38,355 bases of DNA from a virus. The stretch covers positions 117,708 through 156,062 of IMG/VR virus record IMGVR_UViG_3300031999_007842, one strand, 5' to 3'. Positions 7,214-15,122 of this stretch are shown here, piece after piece; the first letter of the stretch is position 1; each line of letters begins with the position of its first letter. The notes under the pieces were generated by a model. It was given only the letters and a program-made list of their open reading frames with translations. It was not told the DNA's origin and did not search any database. Made by a program: the position numbers and the translations under genes.

Positions 7214-7772
7214 AGTTGATCTTAAGCATATATTCAAACCAAGAAGAATAGGTAGTTCTCAGATCTACAAGGTACTACATAAGAATGAAATCCATGTCTA
7301 CTTAGCCGGGCCTATTTCATTTGCTGAGGATCTTCAAGATTATAGGAAATCTTTGACAGAAGGATTACAGAAGATCTCTACCAAATTTAAGATACACGAT
7401 CCATGGGAGCGAGAGCAAGTATCTGCTCATGCAGTCAAGTCTCCGATGGAGATAGCAGCTCTCGAAGAAAAGAAAGCTACGGCTGAAGAGATTGTAACCA
7501 AAGACTTGGAAGACATAGAAAGCTGTGATATGTTAATTGCATATATGTTCAGAATAGGTGTGGGGACTTCGATGGAAATCTTCTGGGCCAGTAGAGTTCT
7601 AGGTAAACCAGTGATCGTAGTTTACTCGCCTTCTGAAGAAGGAATTGAGGGTGTACCATTATGGTTATATGGCCATGCTAACCTGATCTTCCAATCGAAG
7701 AGAGGGCTATATAGCTGGTTTAGAAAAGCATTAGAGGAGATTGATGAAGATGGTGAAGACAAAAAAGCATGA
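7203..7772 (+). CDS. Nucleoside 2-deoxyribosyltransferase-like protein
   Basis: A 189-residue protein whose first strand reads VYLAGPISF, followed by HDPWERE, then DLEDIESCDMLIAYM and GVGTSMEIFWASRVLGKPVIVVY. This is the signature of the nucleoside 2-deoxyribosyltransferase / DNPH1-like fold, which exchanges or hydrolyses the N-glycosidic bond of deoxyribonucleosides or their monophosphates. The Glu of GTSMEI is in the position of the catalytic Glu. A role in nucleotide salvage, sanitation or modified-base metabolism fits the RNR, HD, MazG-like and Nmad1-like genes downstream. It overlaps the ClpP-like gene by 29 bases. Confidence 0.8.
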   Translation: MPSEVDLKHIFKPRRIGSSQIYKVLHKNEIHVYLAGPISFAEDLQDYRKSLTEGLQKISTKFKIHDPWEREQVSAHAVKSPMEIAALEEKKATAEEIVTKDLEDIESCDMLIAYMFRIGVGTSMEIFWASRVLGKPVIVVYSPSEEGIEGVPLWLYGHANLIFQSKRGLYSWFRKALEEIDEDGEDKKA

Positions 7773-8355
7773 AGAAGATGAACCGTGCCCAGAAACCTGG
7801 GAAATGATAGAGAAGAAAGGTTGCCTAGACGATGCTATTGACCTTGAACTTCTCAAGCACAGAACCTTAGTTCTTCACGGAGAACTTAATGAAGAACTAT
7901 GTAATAGAGTCTGCAAGAAATTAGTATATCTAGAGCTCAAGAAAGCGAAAGAGATCAACATTGTATTAAACTCAGTGGGTGGTGAAGTCTATCACGGTCT
8001 CTTGATATTCAATACCTTGGAAGACTTGAAGAAGAAGAACATAAAGGTAATTATTGAAGCTAGAGGCCTATGTGCAAGCATGGGTGTATGGGTACTTCTA
8101 GGTGGTTCAGAGAGAACATCATCAAAATACACTAGATTCCTACTTCATGAGACTTCATCCTTTACTTATGGTAAAGTCTCTGAGATGAAGGAAGGAGTAC
8201 AGGAACTTGAGAAACTTAACTTGATGCTAGATGATATTATCGTCAACCGTACCAAGATATCTCTGCAAAGGCTGCAACAGAAGACGAGAAAACGAGAATG
8301 GTGGCTCTCTGCCGAGGAAGCTCTCAAGTATGGACTCATTGATAGGATCACTTAG
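7744..8355 (+). CDS. ClpP-like serine protease
   Basis: ATG at 7744 follows TTAGAGGA; a TTG at 7741 is too close to it. The 203-residue protein has the ClpP/crotonase fold pattern: VLHGELN, NSVGGEVYHGL (oxyanion loop), ARGLCASMGVWVLL with nucleophile Ser112, TRFLLHETSS with His135, and the C-terminal WLSAEEALKYGLIDRI. In bacterial ClpP the triad Asp precedes RFLS; here the aligned residue is Glu185 (REWWLS), an unusual change. No Clp ATPase is visible in the window. Phage ClpP-like proteins often act as prohead proteases, so a capsid-maturation role is possible, but no capsid genes are seen here. Confidence 0.85.
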   Translation: MKMVKTKKHEEDEPCPETWEMIEKKGCLDDAIDLELLKHRTLVLHGELNEELCNRVCKKLVYLELKKAKEINIVLNSVGGEVYHGLLIFNTLEDLKKKNIKVIIEARGLCASMGVWVLLGGSERTSSKYTRFLLHETSSFTYGKVSEMKEGVQELEKLNLMLDDIIVNRTKISLQRLQQKTRKREWWLSAEEALKYGLIDRIT

Positions 8356-8387
8356 TTTATATTACCCAGGCAACAATATGGAGGTAG
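8356..8387 (+). promoter_or_regulatory. Candidate archaeal promoter and leader before the phosphoesterase gene
   Basis: One of the few real gaps. TTTATATTA (8356-8364) looks like an archaeal TATA box, followed by CCAGGCAA (8366-8373) and GGAGGT (8380-8385) before the ATG at 8395. The same order, TATA-like box, CCAGGCAA, then ATGGAGGTAG, recurs at 20289-20329, which argues for a shared regulatory element. Transcription start not determined. Confidence 0.45.
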
Positions 8388-8394
8388 TGATGAA

Positions 8395-9381
8395 ATGGAC
8401 ATAATTCCAGGAGTAGTATTAGACGAGAAAGAATCTGAGATTCCAGTAATAGAACTAAAGAAGAAGCAGGGCACTAACTATGCAGAGATCTGCTTCATAG
8501 GTGACTTTCACTTAGGTTCAGGTAACTTCTCACTCAGTCAATACCTGGAGTACATAAACTTCATTCTCAAACATCCGGAGACAAAGATAGTCTTAATGGG
8601 TGACCTTATTGAGATGGGAAGTCTAAGTGCTTATGGTGCCTCTGAGGAGAAGGTCGGAGCTATCCAGTTACTTGATGTGGTGAGATTACTAGAGCCAATC
8701 AAAGATCGGATAATCTTGATGTTGGAAGGAAACCATGAGGAAAGATTCTGGAGAGCTACTAAGGGAACAGATTCCATCACCAAATCAGTTGCAGATGCTT
8801 TGAGAATAAAACCATTACTTCCTGGCCCAGAAAGAGGACAACTCTTTGTTGTCAAGGTAGGAAGTCAGACGTATTCTATTTATGGTATACATGGAGCCTC
8901 AGGATCTACAGTTAACAAAGCTACCCAACTAAGTAAGATGTTTGGTAACTTGCATACTTCATTAGCAGTTCATGGCCATAATCACCAGATCTTCAAGGAT
9001 CATAGAACTTTCTACGGAGTGAGAGAAATCAATGGCAAGTACTTTACTTCAGTTCATGAACAATACTGGTTAACCACAGGTTGCTTCGTCAAGAACTTAG
9101 GGTATGCTGAGAGAACTTCAATGCCTGTTACTAAGATAGGTGCTCCTTTTGTTAGATTCTATGCAGATAGAGAAGCTATTGAAGTCATTGATGATCCAAG
9201 GATTACATATGGAGTAGGAGACGCTAAGCCTAGTTTACAAGATGCTGGCTTAACCGGATTAGATTTAGCTAAGTACGAAGAACGGGTAGGATTTGGAGGA
9301 ACAGGAGTTATCAGGAAACCTAAATGGAAGGAGGTAAATCTACGCCCCTCAAAGAAATCAGAAGGCAAGAAATCCTCCTGA
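8395..9381 (+). CDS. Calcineurin-like metallophosphoesterase
   Basis: A 328-residue protein with the five-motif metallophosphoesterase signature: FIGDFHLGSG (D.H), LMGDLIEMG (GD), LEGNHEERFW (GNHE), IHGASG and VHGHNH (GH.H). The enzyme would use two metal ions to hydrolyse phosphomono- or diesters; the family includes Mre11-type nucleases, phosphatases and phosphodiesterases, and I cannot pick among them. There is no coiled-coil or Rad50 partner. It is the first gene after the 8356-8387 promoter-like gap and its C-terminal 58 bases overlap the next gene. Confidence 0.85.
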   Translation: MDIIPGVVLDEKESEIPVIELKKKQGTNYAEICFIGDFHLGSGNFSLSQYLEYINFILKHPETKIVLMGDLIEMGSLSAYGASEEKVGAIQLLDVVRLLEPIKDRIILMLEGNHEERFWRATKGTDSITKSVADALRIKPLLPGPERGQLFVVKVGSQTYSIYGIHGASGSTVNKATQLSKMFGNLHTSLAVHGHNHQIFKDHRTFYGVREINGKYFTSVHEQYWLTTGCFVKNLGYAERTSMPVTKIGAPFVRFYADREAIEVIDDPRITYGVGDAKPSLQDAGLTGLDLAKYEERVGFGGTGVIRKPKWKEVNLRPSKKSEGKKSS

Positions 9382-9647
9382 GTTTCCTTAGATATGACAA
9401 GGAAGGATTCATCCACATTCCTCCTCTTTTTAGAAAGTATTTTGGAGCTCGAGTAAGGATCCTCTTCGATGTGAAGGAGAACCTTATTGCACTCCAGCCT
9501 TCACAAGATGAAACAGACTATCCCACTACAAGATGGAGAATCTGGTGTACTTCTTTTTTTAGGGAATATGAAATCCCTAGTCAGAAAGTAAAAGCTTCCT
9601 GGGATAAGAATAAGAATTACCTCATAGCAAAGATAAAGAGAGGCTAA
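9324..9647 (+). CDS. Uncharacterised protein with possible AbrB-like segment
   Basis: A 107-residue protein whose only plausible start (ATG 9324) lies 58 bases inside the phosphoesterase gene. Residues about 26-57 (GFIHIPPLFRKYFGARVRIL...ENLIALQP) resemble the swapped-hairpin DNA-binding fold of AbrB/SpoVT proteins (IxIPxxLRxxLG). The rest is basic and aromatic. A regulator is possible, but the match is a single short motif. Confidence 0.45.
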   Translation: MEGGKSTPLKEIRRQEILLSFLRYDKEGFIHIPPLFRKYFGARVRILFDVKENLIALQPSQDETDYPTTRWRIWCTSFFREYEIPSQKVKASWDKNKNYLIAKIKRG

Positions 9648-9649
9648 AC

Positions 9650-9910
9650 ATGGATCTTATCTTAATCTTAAGTCTTATAGATGTAGGTATCCTGGGGGCA
9701 TTTGCTCTCGTAAGAACTTGTGTCAATTACAAGTCCTTTACTATTCAACGAAAGATACTAGAAGAGTCGAGGACTTATTGGGGTTCTTGGAAAGAACGAA
9801 GTAAAGATGTAGCCGAGAAGGTACTCTCTGAAATATCCACATCTGATCTACGCACTGAACTTAGAAGAAGGAAGAAAAAGGAATGTCAAATCCAAGCACC
9901 AAACCAATAG
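9650..9910 (+). CDS. Small single-pass membrane protein
   Basis: An 86-residue protein with an N-terminal hydrophobic segment (residues 2-21, LILILSLIDVGILGAFALV) followed by a charged cytoplasmic-type helix (KILEESRTYWGSWKERSKDVAEKV) and a Lys/Arg-rich stretch (LRRRKKK). ATG 9650 follows AAAGAGAGGC. Function unknown. Its last 28 bases also encode the start of the next gene. Confidence 0.55.
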   Translation: MDLILILSLIDVGILGAFALVRTCVNYKSFTIQRKILEESRTYWGSWKERSKDVAEKVLSEISTSDLRTELRRRKKKECQIQAPNQ

Positions 9911-10191
9911 TAAATACAAACCTAACCGAAGACTACATAGTGAATGTCGCATATAATCCTAGCCACCACGGATATGAAGTGGTAGTCTCAAGAAAAATCA
10001 ATGGCAACATGTATAATGTTAAAACAATAATCACAGATTACATTTATGAGACAGTGCCGAGTGCTTTGACTGATGTGCTTAATCAGGCCATGATAGCATT
10101 GAATCGGGCAGTTAAAGAAAACATGATAAAGGAGTTTAACAATCCATCTTTTAGAAGGAAGGATTATGATAGAGAGAAACAAGATGTGTAA
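9883..10191 (+). CDS. Uncharacterised 102-residue protein
   Basis: The ATG follows GAAGAAGGAAGAAAAAGG. The sequence looks like a small alpha/beta domain: strands YIVNVAYNPSHHGYEVVVSR and MYNVKTIITDYIYETV, then a helix (SALTDVLNQAMIALNRAVKENMI) and a basic tail (RRKDYDREK). No known motif. Conserved packing with its neighbours supports it as a gene. Confidence 0.5.
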   Translation: MSNPSTKPIVNTNLTEDYIVNVAYNPSHHGYEVVVSRKINGNMYNVKTIITDYIYETVPSALTDVLNQAMIALNRAVKENMIKEFNNPSFRRKDYDREKQDV

Positions 10192-10645
10192 AGCTCTTCG
10201 AAGAAGAAGTCCACATGGTAAGCAAGAATGCCCTATCTGTAAGGTCAAGATGAAAAGAAAGGGCAAGAAAGGAAGTGCTCTTGAATACTTTAAGTGCCCA
10301 AAGTGTAAAGGCAAGATGAGGAGAAATGGACCATTTGTCCCGTCACCAAATCCAGATACCCTCGATGTAAGGGAGCATCAAATAAGGGAATTCCGCAAGG
10401 AAATGTCCAAGAGAACACTCATTGTCAAAATGAAACAACAGAAATATCTAGGGCTCCAAAACTTTGAATGGGGCGGACAGATAATCAATCTCTCTGACTA
10501 TGATGTGGATGGAATAACTTTTGAAGAGAAGAAAAAGATCGAAGAAGAGCTAAAGAAGCAAGCGGAAAAGGCTAAGAAAGAGAAGAACAAGAGGAAGAGG
10601 AAAGAAGCGAAGAAGGCAAAAGTAACCATGGAAGTGAAGAAGTAA
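10166..10645 (+). CDS. Zinc-ribbon protein with very basic C-terminal tail
   Basis: The start may be ATG 10166, after GAAGGAAGG, or ATG 10184. CPICKV and CPKCKG are about 23 residues apart and form a zinc ribbon near the N-terminus, flanked by basic residues (RRRSPHGK, KMKRKGKKG). Residues about 115-159 form a long helix of Lys, Glu and Arg (KKIEEELKKQAEKAKKEK...), which may be a coiled coil or a nucleic-acid-binding tail. Function unknown. Confidence 0.6.
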   Translation: MIERNKMCKALRRRSPHGKQECPICKVKMKRKGKKGSALEYFKCPKCKGKMRRNGPFVPSPNPDTLDVREHQIREFRKEMSKRTLIVKMKQQKYLGLQNFEWGGQIINLSDYDVDGITFEEKKKIEEELKKQAEKAKKEKNKRKRKEAKKAKVTMEVKK

Positions 10646-10971
10646 TGGACTTAAGATACACAGACCCATTAAAAAGACAGCAATATGAAAATCAGTTTCA
10701 CAAGCAAAGAAGAAGAGAATTGAAAGAAAAGATTTTCACGTTATTAGGAGATAAGTGCGTTTGTGGATTTACGGATCGAAGAGCTCTCTGCATAGATCAT
10801 ACTAATAATGATGGCTATCTAGAAATCCATAAAAAAGGATTTAAAAACTATGAATCTTATCTTCGAAAAATTTTGAGATCCGTCGAAAAGAAAGAGGGCA
10901 GATATCAAATTCTATGTGCAAATTGCAATTGGATAAAAAGAAGAGAAAGGAGACATGATAATCTTGTGTAA
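10645..10971 (+). CDS. HNH endonuclease
   Basis: A 108-residue protein with a compact HNH-type layout common in phages: CVCGFTDRRALCIDHTNNDG (first zinc Cys pair and the catalytic His in DH), then YQILCANCNWIKRRE (second Cys pair with the N of the motif). The N-terminal third is a basic helix. Such enzymes nick or cut double-stranded DNA; free-standing phage HNH genes may be homing or packaging nucleases. The codon use is slightly more A+T-rich than its neighbours, which would fit an inserted homing-type gene. TAATG junction with the gene before. Confidence 0.8.
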   Translation: MDLRYTDPLKRQQYENQFHKQRRRELKEKIFTLLGDKCVCGFTDRRALCIDHTNNDGYLEIHKKGFKNYESYLRKILRSVEKKEGRYQILCANCNWIKRRERRHDNLV

Positions 10972-11257
10972 CAATTGCGCTTTCTCTCTTGAGAATAGGC
11001 CAAATGTTTGTGTGGAATGTGAGGTTTGTATTCGAAATCCTACCAATGCTTCAATAAAATTCAAACCTACAAAATATAAAGATACTATCGTAGAGAAGCC
11101 TATTGACATGTACATCTCCAAAGAGTTAATGGAAATAATAAGACAAGAGATCAGGAAGATGTATGAGGAAGGCATTCGTGCTGGGAAGCAACCACAACAA
11201 GACCTTTATCCTTTTGACCCGAATCCTTATCCAGACAAATGGAAGTGCTCTTCATGA
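10955..11257 (+). CDS. Small cysteine-rich protein
   Basis: A 100-residue protein, ATG 10955 after AAAGGAG. Residues 5-25 contain CNNCAF...CVECEVC, a likely zinc site. The C-terminal half is helical and acidic/basic (SKELMEIIRQEIRKMYEEG) and ends with a Pro-rich tail. Function unknown. It overlaps the HNH gene by 17 bases. Confidence 0.55.
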   Translation: MIILCNNCAFSLENRPNVCVECEVCIRNPTNASIKFKPTKYKDTIVEKPIDMYISKELMEIIRQEIRKMYEEGIRAGKQPQQDLYPFDPNPYPDKWKCSS

Positions 11258-11520
11258 CAAGACCTGCATGGATAACTAAGAATGCTAATCTAATGCTAAG
11301 TACAGGCGATACTATATCGATTACTTATACAATTTCAATTCCTACTTACATCCCTCTAACCTCCACTGAAATAGAGGAGAATCTGAATATTTCTAATAAT
11401 CTAGGTGAAGTGACGGAATTAGAAGAGCCCGCAGAGAAGAAAGTTATTAAGACAGTGTGTATAGACTTTCATGAAGTACTCGTTGCTATGGATGGAGTTG
11501 AAGTAGGAGATGCTGTCTAG
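11254..11520 (+). CDS. Uncharacterised 88-residue protein before the AAA+ ATPase
   Basis: ATG 11254 makes an ATGA overlap with the previous gene; an in-frame ATG at 11239 is an alternative. The first half is Thr/Ile/Ser-rich and likely beta (MLSTGDTISITYTISIP), the second half acidic (EIEENL, ELEEPAEKK) and ends with IKTVCIDFHEVLVAMDGVEVG. No known motif. The 11-base overlap with the AAA+ gene suggests coupled translation. Confidence 0.45.
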   Translation: MTRPAWITKNANLMLSTGDTISITYTISIPTYIPLTSTEIEENLNISNNLGEVTELEEPAEKKVIKTVCIDFHEVLVAMDGVEVGDAV

Positions 11521-12712
11521 TTCACCGTTTACAGTCAAGTTCCTAACGGAAGCTAAGAATCGTTACAAGGAAACTGGACTATTCTGGGGTGCACTTACAT
11601 TATTCTCTGGTTGCTTTGTTGCTACTAATGACAAGTGGCTGATGATGAAGTTTGGTTCGTCAGGAGCCGGTAAGACTATCAGTGACAGAGTAGCAATAGA
11701 AGCGTTTGGAGGAAAGCATACTCCATTGACAATTTCTGGCAGATTAACTCCTGCTGGAATGGCCAAAGTCATGAGGAGAGCAGAAGAGAACTTAAAGGTG
11801 AAAGAAGACCTTGAGTCATTCAGAAGAGCAAAGTTAATCTTTGTAGAGGATCTTTCACGTTGTACAACTCATTATCTCAAACTGACTGCATTACAATTCT
11901 TGGCAGGACTTACTAAAACAACAATCTTAGATGACCTCACCTCAGAAGGAGGAACGTTAGGGGGCAACTTAGGTAATGAGCCTAAGAAATGTATGGTAGC
12001 AGGTACTCCCTCTGACTGGGAAGAGATCGCTTCAACCTCGATGTATAATGAATTCATAGATAGAAGATCTCTCACAGGAATAGCACTCATGTCTCCAAAA
12101 GAATGGCAAATCAGGGAAGCAATGGCAAGAGTAAGTACTGTCCACAAGGAAGATTGGAATATTATCCTATCATGGAAAGAGATGATCAGAAGTCAAGATG
12201 TCTCAACCTATAATGGTCCAATGAGACCTGGAGTAGTGGGCCCACATCGAATAATGCTATATGAGAGGCTTGCTTCATTCAAGAGATTCCCTGAGAATGT
12301 CTTTGGGATGATAGACTCTCTTGCAGAAGGGCATGCAAGACTTAATGGAAGAGATACTGTGCTTCCGGAAGATTATGAGGTAATAGACAAACTGTTCACC
12401 AGATTCCTGATAATTGCTGACATGAAGAAGAAAGAGTTATTCATAGTAGAAGAACTAATAAGATCACATGGAATGCTTACTCTAGAAGAGTTATCTTATA
12501 GGCTTAGGAAGAGGGCAAGATCAGAAGACTTACCAGATCTCTTCGTGGTCAGAAGGACAATAAGCAATTATGCTAACTCTTCGAAGTATCTTGAGAAGAC
12601 AAGAGCTTGCAGAAGTAACCCCGCTTTGATTATGCTATCCAAAACTCTAAGGGATCTCTTCAAGCGGTGGGACAATGATGTAGGTGATATGCTCAAATGC
12701 CATTCGAACTGA
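11510..12712 (+). CDS. AAA+ ATPase, candidate MCM-like helicase
   Basis: A 400-residue protein with Walker A GSSGAGKT (49-56), Walker B LIFVEDLSR (109-117), a sensor-1-like strand with MVAGTPSDW and a possible arginine finger in NEFIDRRSL. The region GHARLNGRDTVLPEDYEVIDKL is like the lid of MCM and other helix-2-insert AAA+ proteins, and the C-terminal 80 residues (LTLEELSYRLRKRA...VVRRTISNYANSS) look like a winged helix. The N-terminal OB domain of cellular MCM is absent, so this could be a reduced viral helicase or a helicase loader. No other replicative helicase is visible. Confidence 0.65.
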   Translation: MLSSSPFTVKFLTEAKNRYKETGLFWGALTLFSGCFVATNDKWLMMKFGSSGAGKTISDRVAIEAFGGKHTPLTISGRLTPAGMAKVMRRAEENLKVKEDLESFRRAKLIFVEDLSRCTTHYLKLTALQFLAGLTKTTILDDLTSEGGTLGGNLGNEPKKCMVAGTPSDWEEIASTSMYNEFIDRRSLTGIALMSPKEWQIREAMARVSTVHKEDWNIILSWKEMIRSQDVSTYNGPMRPGVVGPHRIMLYERLASFKRFPENVFGMIDSLAEGHARLNGRDTVLPEDYEVIDKLFTRFLIIADMKKKELFIVEELIRSHGMLTLEELSYRLRKRARSEDLPDLFVVRRTISNYANSSKYLEKTRACRSNPALIMLSKTLRDLFKRWDNDVGDMLKCHSN

Positions 12713-12909
12713 AAGAAGAAACTATTCCAATAGGAGGCAAGACTCTCAAGGAGATCAGGGAGATTGTTGATGATCTTCTGGTGAATCCTGCAGTGATCTC
12801 AGAACTTCATATCTATATTGATCACATTAGAATACTTCGTTTTATTGATCCCTCTCCTCATTTCAATCCTAGTTTGAGAGCCAAATATTTAGGTGGCAAT
12901 AAGAAATGA
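12697..12909 (+). CDS. Small uncharacterised protein
   Basis: A 70-residue protein overlapping the AAA+ gene by 16 bases and the next gene by 4 (ATGA). It has a helix (KTLKEIREIVDDLLVN), a strand-like segment (SELHIYIDHIRILRFID) and a basic end. No motif recognised. Confidence 0.45.
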   Translation: MPFELKEETIPIGGKTLKEIREIVDDLLVNPAVISELHIYIDHIRILRFIDPSPHFNPSLRAKYLGGNKK

Positions 12910-13637
12910 AAGAAGCTGTAGTACTTGCAGGTGGGAAGGGACTCCGGTTAAAGGGCCAGACAGAAGTACCCAAGCCATTTTTAGTAATCAAGCCTGAAAC
13001 AGGCGAGACTTTACTTGAAGCTCAATTGAAATGGTTGGTAGCATATGATTTTGAGCATGTCATTCTAGCTACGTCACGAGAGAACTTTAGGTACATGAGA
13101 GTAAACTATGCAAAGTTTCTGAATGTAGCTTCCATAGATATCTCCGTAGAAGAAGAGCACCTGGGAACAGGTGGAGGACTCAAGAAAGCACTAGAGTTAG
13201 TAGAAGAACCTAATTTCTATTGTTTCAATGTAGATGATGTAGCCTTCTATGATCCCACGGAACTTTACCTAGCTCAACGCCTTCAAAATGTCGTACTCAT
13301 AAAGAAGGCTATTCTTCCGTTTGGGGCTGTAGAATTTGATCAAGACATGAAGGTAACTAACTTCGTGGAGAAGCCTGAAATAGATAAGTTCGTGAGCTGT
13401 GGGCACTATGTCTTCAGCAAGAAGTCTATCGAGGAACTACTTCCAGATGATGGAGACCTGGAACTTACACTTCTGAGAGACCTTGCTAAGATGGGATTCC
13501 TTTATGCAAATGTCTTGAAGGGAAAATGGATAACTATTAATACTTACAAAGAACTAATGCAAGCAAGAGGAAGAATGAAAATAGATGCGATACTTAGAGA
13601 AGATAAAGGACGAGAGACTCAAGAAAGCAGTTCTTAG
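12906..13637 (+). CDS. Sugar-1-phosphate nucleotidyltransferase
   Basis: A 243-residue protein of the NTP_transferase family, which joins NTP and a sugar-1-phosphate to give NDP-sugar. The signature loop reads LAGGKGLRL and is followed by EVPKPFL; then EEHLGTGGGLKKAL (G-T-x-G-x-L), YCFNVDDVAF with the metal-binding Asp, and VEKPE. There is no C-terminal beta-helix, so it is the short, catalytic-domain-only form. It could feed activated sugars to the glycosyltransferase cluster at 28-37 kb. The base and sugar specificity cannot be read from sequence. Start ATG in an ATGA overlap. Confidence 0.85.
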   Translation: MKEAVVLAGGKGLRLKGQTEVPKPFLVIKPETGETLLEAQLKWLVAYDFEHVILATSRENFRYMRVNYAKFLNVASIDISVEEEHLGTGGGLKKALELVEEPNFYCFNVDDVAFYDPTELYLAQRLQNVVLIKKAILPFGAVEFDQDMKVTNFVEKPEIDKFVSCGHYVFSKKSIEELLPDDGDLELTLLRDLAKMGFLYANVLKGKWITINTYKELMQARGRMKIDAILREDKGRETQESSS

Positions 13638-14196
13638 AGCCTATACCGTGTATGGCTATAAGCTATACTTCTTGCCTTCATCTCTAACAGGAAAGCACCA
13701 TCCAAAGAATGAACGTGGAATCAATGGACTCCGGAACCATATTGAGAAAGTATGCTGGTTCCTTGATGGTCTCGCTGATGAATTCCAGTACACTAGCGCT
13801 ACCAGAGACATTCTATTTGCAGCAGCCTATTTCCATGATCTTGGGAAAGTCAAGCAAATGACTGTTTCTCAGGAACTTGAATATAAGCCAGATGGTAAGA
13901 CCACGAGAAGAACCAAAGTAACTAGAAACATTGGTGGCCTTGATCTCCATCCAATCACAAGTGCAAAAATGGCTAGAGAGTTCCTAGAGGATCAAGGTGT
14001 AGAAGAGGAAACAATCAAGGTGATTTGTGATCTAGTAGCAAGACACATGTCACACTGGTATCCAAGTCTACCAAGGCCACAAACAGAATTAGAAAAGATG
14101 TTTGCTTTGGCAGACTTCACTGTGGCGAGGGAAGACTTTAAGATAGAAAGGAAGGAAGGAAAATGGGCAAAGATAAAGAGAAGCCTCAGACATTAA
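13585..14196 (+). CDS. HD-domain phosphohydrolase
   Basis: A 203-residue protein with the full HD signature: His in GLRNHIEKV, His-Asp in AAAYFHDLGKV, His in LDLHPITSAKMA, His in VARHMSHW and Asp in ALADFTVA. HD enzymes hydrolyse nucleotides, cyclic nucleotides or phosphate esters. A nucleotide-pool role fits the neighbours (Nmad1-like, MazG-like, RNR) but is inferred. The 53-base overlap with the nucleotidyltransferase gene is long; an internal GTG at 13648 would avoid it, yet no better ribosome site is seen there. Confidence 0.8.
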   Translation: MRYLEKIKDERLKKAVLRAYTVYGYKLYFLPSSLTGKHHPKNERGINGLRNHIEKVCWFLDGLADEFQYTSATRDILFAAAYFHDLGKVKQMTVSQELEYKPDGKTTRRTKVTRNIGGLDLHPITSAKMAREFLEDQGVEEETIKVICDLVARHMSHWYPSLPRPQTELEKMFALADFTVAREDFKIERKEGKWAKIKRSLRH

Positions 14197-14417
14197 AGAA
14201 TCCTTCTTTACGTGAAAAGGTTCAAGTTGAAGTAGTTGTATCTCCAGTAGAGGAACTTACGAAAAGAATCTGGCATTTGGAGAGTTATATCAAGGAACTG
14301 ACCCAGGAACAGGCACATAGAGAGGGGCATCGGCAGAAGAACTTTTCTCAGATGTGCTTCTTCTTTCTAATAATTGGTTGCATCATAGGTTTCATAGCTG
14401 GAGCAATTCTTCTATGA
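14163..14417 (+). CDS. Tail-anchored coiled-coil membrane protein
   Basis: An 84-residue protein with a basic start, a coiled-coil-like helix at 29-58 (VEELTKRIWHLESYIKELTQEQ) and a single C-terminal transmembrane helix (about 64-84, MCFFFLIIGCIIGFIAGAILL) ending the protein. This is a tail-anchored layout, with the N-terminal part in the cytoplasm. Small phage proteins of similar build include Rz-like and holin-like proteins, but no lysis gene is adjacent, so the role is open. Confidence 0.55.
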   Translation: MGKDKEKPQTLKNPSLREKVQVEVVVSPVEELTKRIWHLESYIKELTQEQAHREGHRQKNFSQMCFFFLIIGCIIGFIAGAILL

Positions 14418-14647
14418 GTGATCTAGTTCTCGAACAGTACATCCTGGATCATTACAAACCAACTCACTGTTTCAAAGTAACTGATACAAAGATAATCATC
14501 AATGCAAATGACCTACCTGAATTCATGAAAGATATACGCTCCTTTGCCATTTATGATTATGGTAATCTAGCAATCTATTTTCTAGGAAAGAAAATCATTA
14601 CCTATTCTACTGATGAGGAATACTTATGGGCAGTGATTTTGCAATAG
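14414..14647 (+). CDS. Tandem small-protein family, copy A
   Basis: A 77-residue protein; ATG 14414 forms an ATGA overlap with the preceding stop. It ends with YSTDEEYLWAVILQ, which matches the ends of the next two genes (YNTPDEYKWKVIL and YHSNEEYVWMKILQ). The middle has an I-I-I strand (KIIINANDLPEF) found in similar form in the copies. I read the three as paralogues produced by tandem duplication. No known family recognised. Confidence 0.6.
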   Translation: MSDLVLEQYILDHYKPTHCFKVTDTKIIINANDLPEFMKDIRSFAIYDYGNLAIYFLGKKIITYSTDEEYLWAVILQ

Positions 14648-14895
14648 AAGAGAGTCTCAAACATATCCGGAAAGCTGTTCTCTCTTGCATTGAACCTAAA
14701 CATAAGATCTATGTGAAGGATCATACTATACTAATCCATCGTGAGGATGCTCTAAAGGATGGTTGGGCTTTAGTAAAGCTTAGCATGATGATTTCTGGTA
14801 CAGATTGGAAGCCTAACTGGTATCTAGAACTTTATAATACTCCAGATGAATACAAGTGGAAGGTGATCTTGTGGGATCCAAAGAAAGGCACTTAA
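14626..14895 (+). CDS. Tandem small-protein family, copy B
   Basis: An 89-residue protein. Its ATG is made from the last base of the Leu codon and the TG of the Trp codon of the EYLW motif in copy A. It carries HTILIHREDAL, like the strand plus DL turn in copies A and C, and the C-terminal motif LYNTPDEYKWKVILW. Function unknown; likely the same as its two neighbours. Confidence 0.6.
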   Translation: MGSDFAIEESLKHIRKAVLSCIEPKHKIYVKDHTILIHREDALKDGWALVKLSMMISGTDWKPNWYLELYNTPDEYKWKVILWDPKKGT

Positions 14896-15122
14896 AAGAA
14901 GAACAGGTATGGGTTGAAGAGAAGATCTTCGAACTGCTTTCCAATCCCTTCTTCTTCAAAAATGACAAGCTAGTGATAGCTTGTGAAGATCTAGAGAATG
15001 TTTATAAGAGGCTGAAAGAACGAATATGGACAGATCGGGATGGACAGGCAAGATTGTGGTATTACAGGATCATCGTATATCATAGTAATGAGGAATATGT
15101 ATGGATGAAGATACTCCAGTAA
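14856..15122 (+). CDS. Tandem small-protein family, copy C
   Basis: An 88-residue protein. I take GTG 14856, which arises at the Trp codon of copy B's EYKW motif exactly as the starts of copy B and of the next gene do; GTG 14871 is an alternative preceded by AAGGTGA. It has KLVIACEDLENV and ends with YHSNEEYVWMKILQ. Function unknown. Confidence 0.6.
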   Translation: MEGDLVGSKERHLKEEQVWVEEKIFELLSNPFFFKNDKLVIACEDLENVYKRLKERIWTDRDGQARLWYYRIIVYHSNEEYVWMKILQ

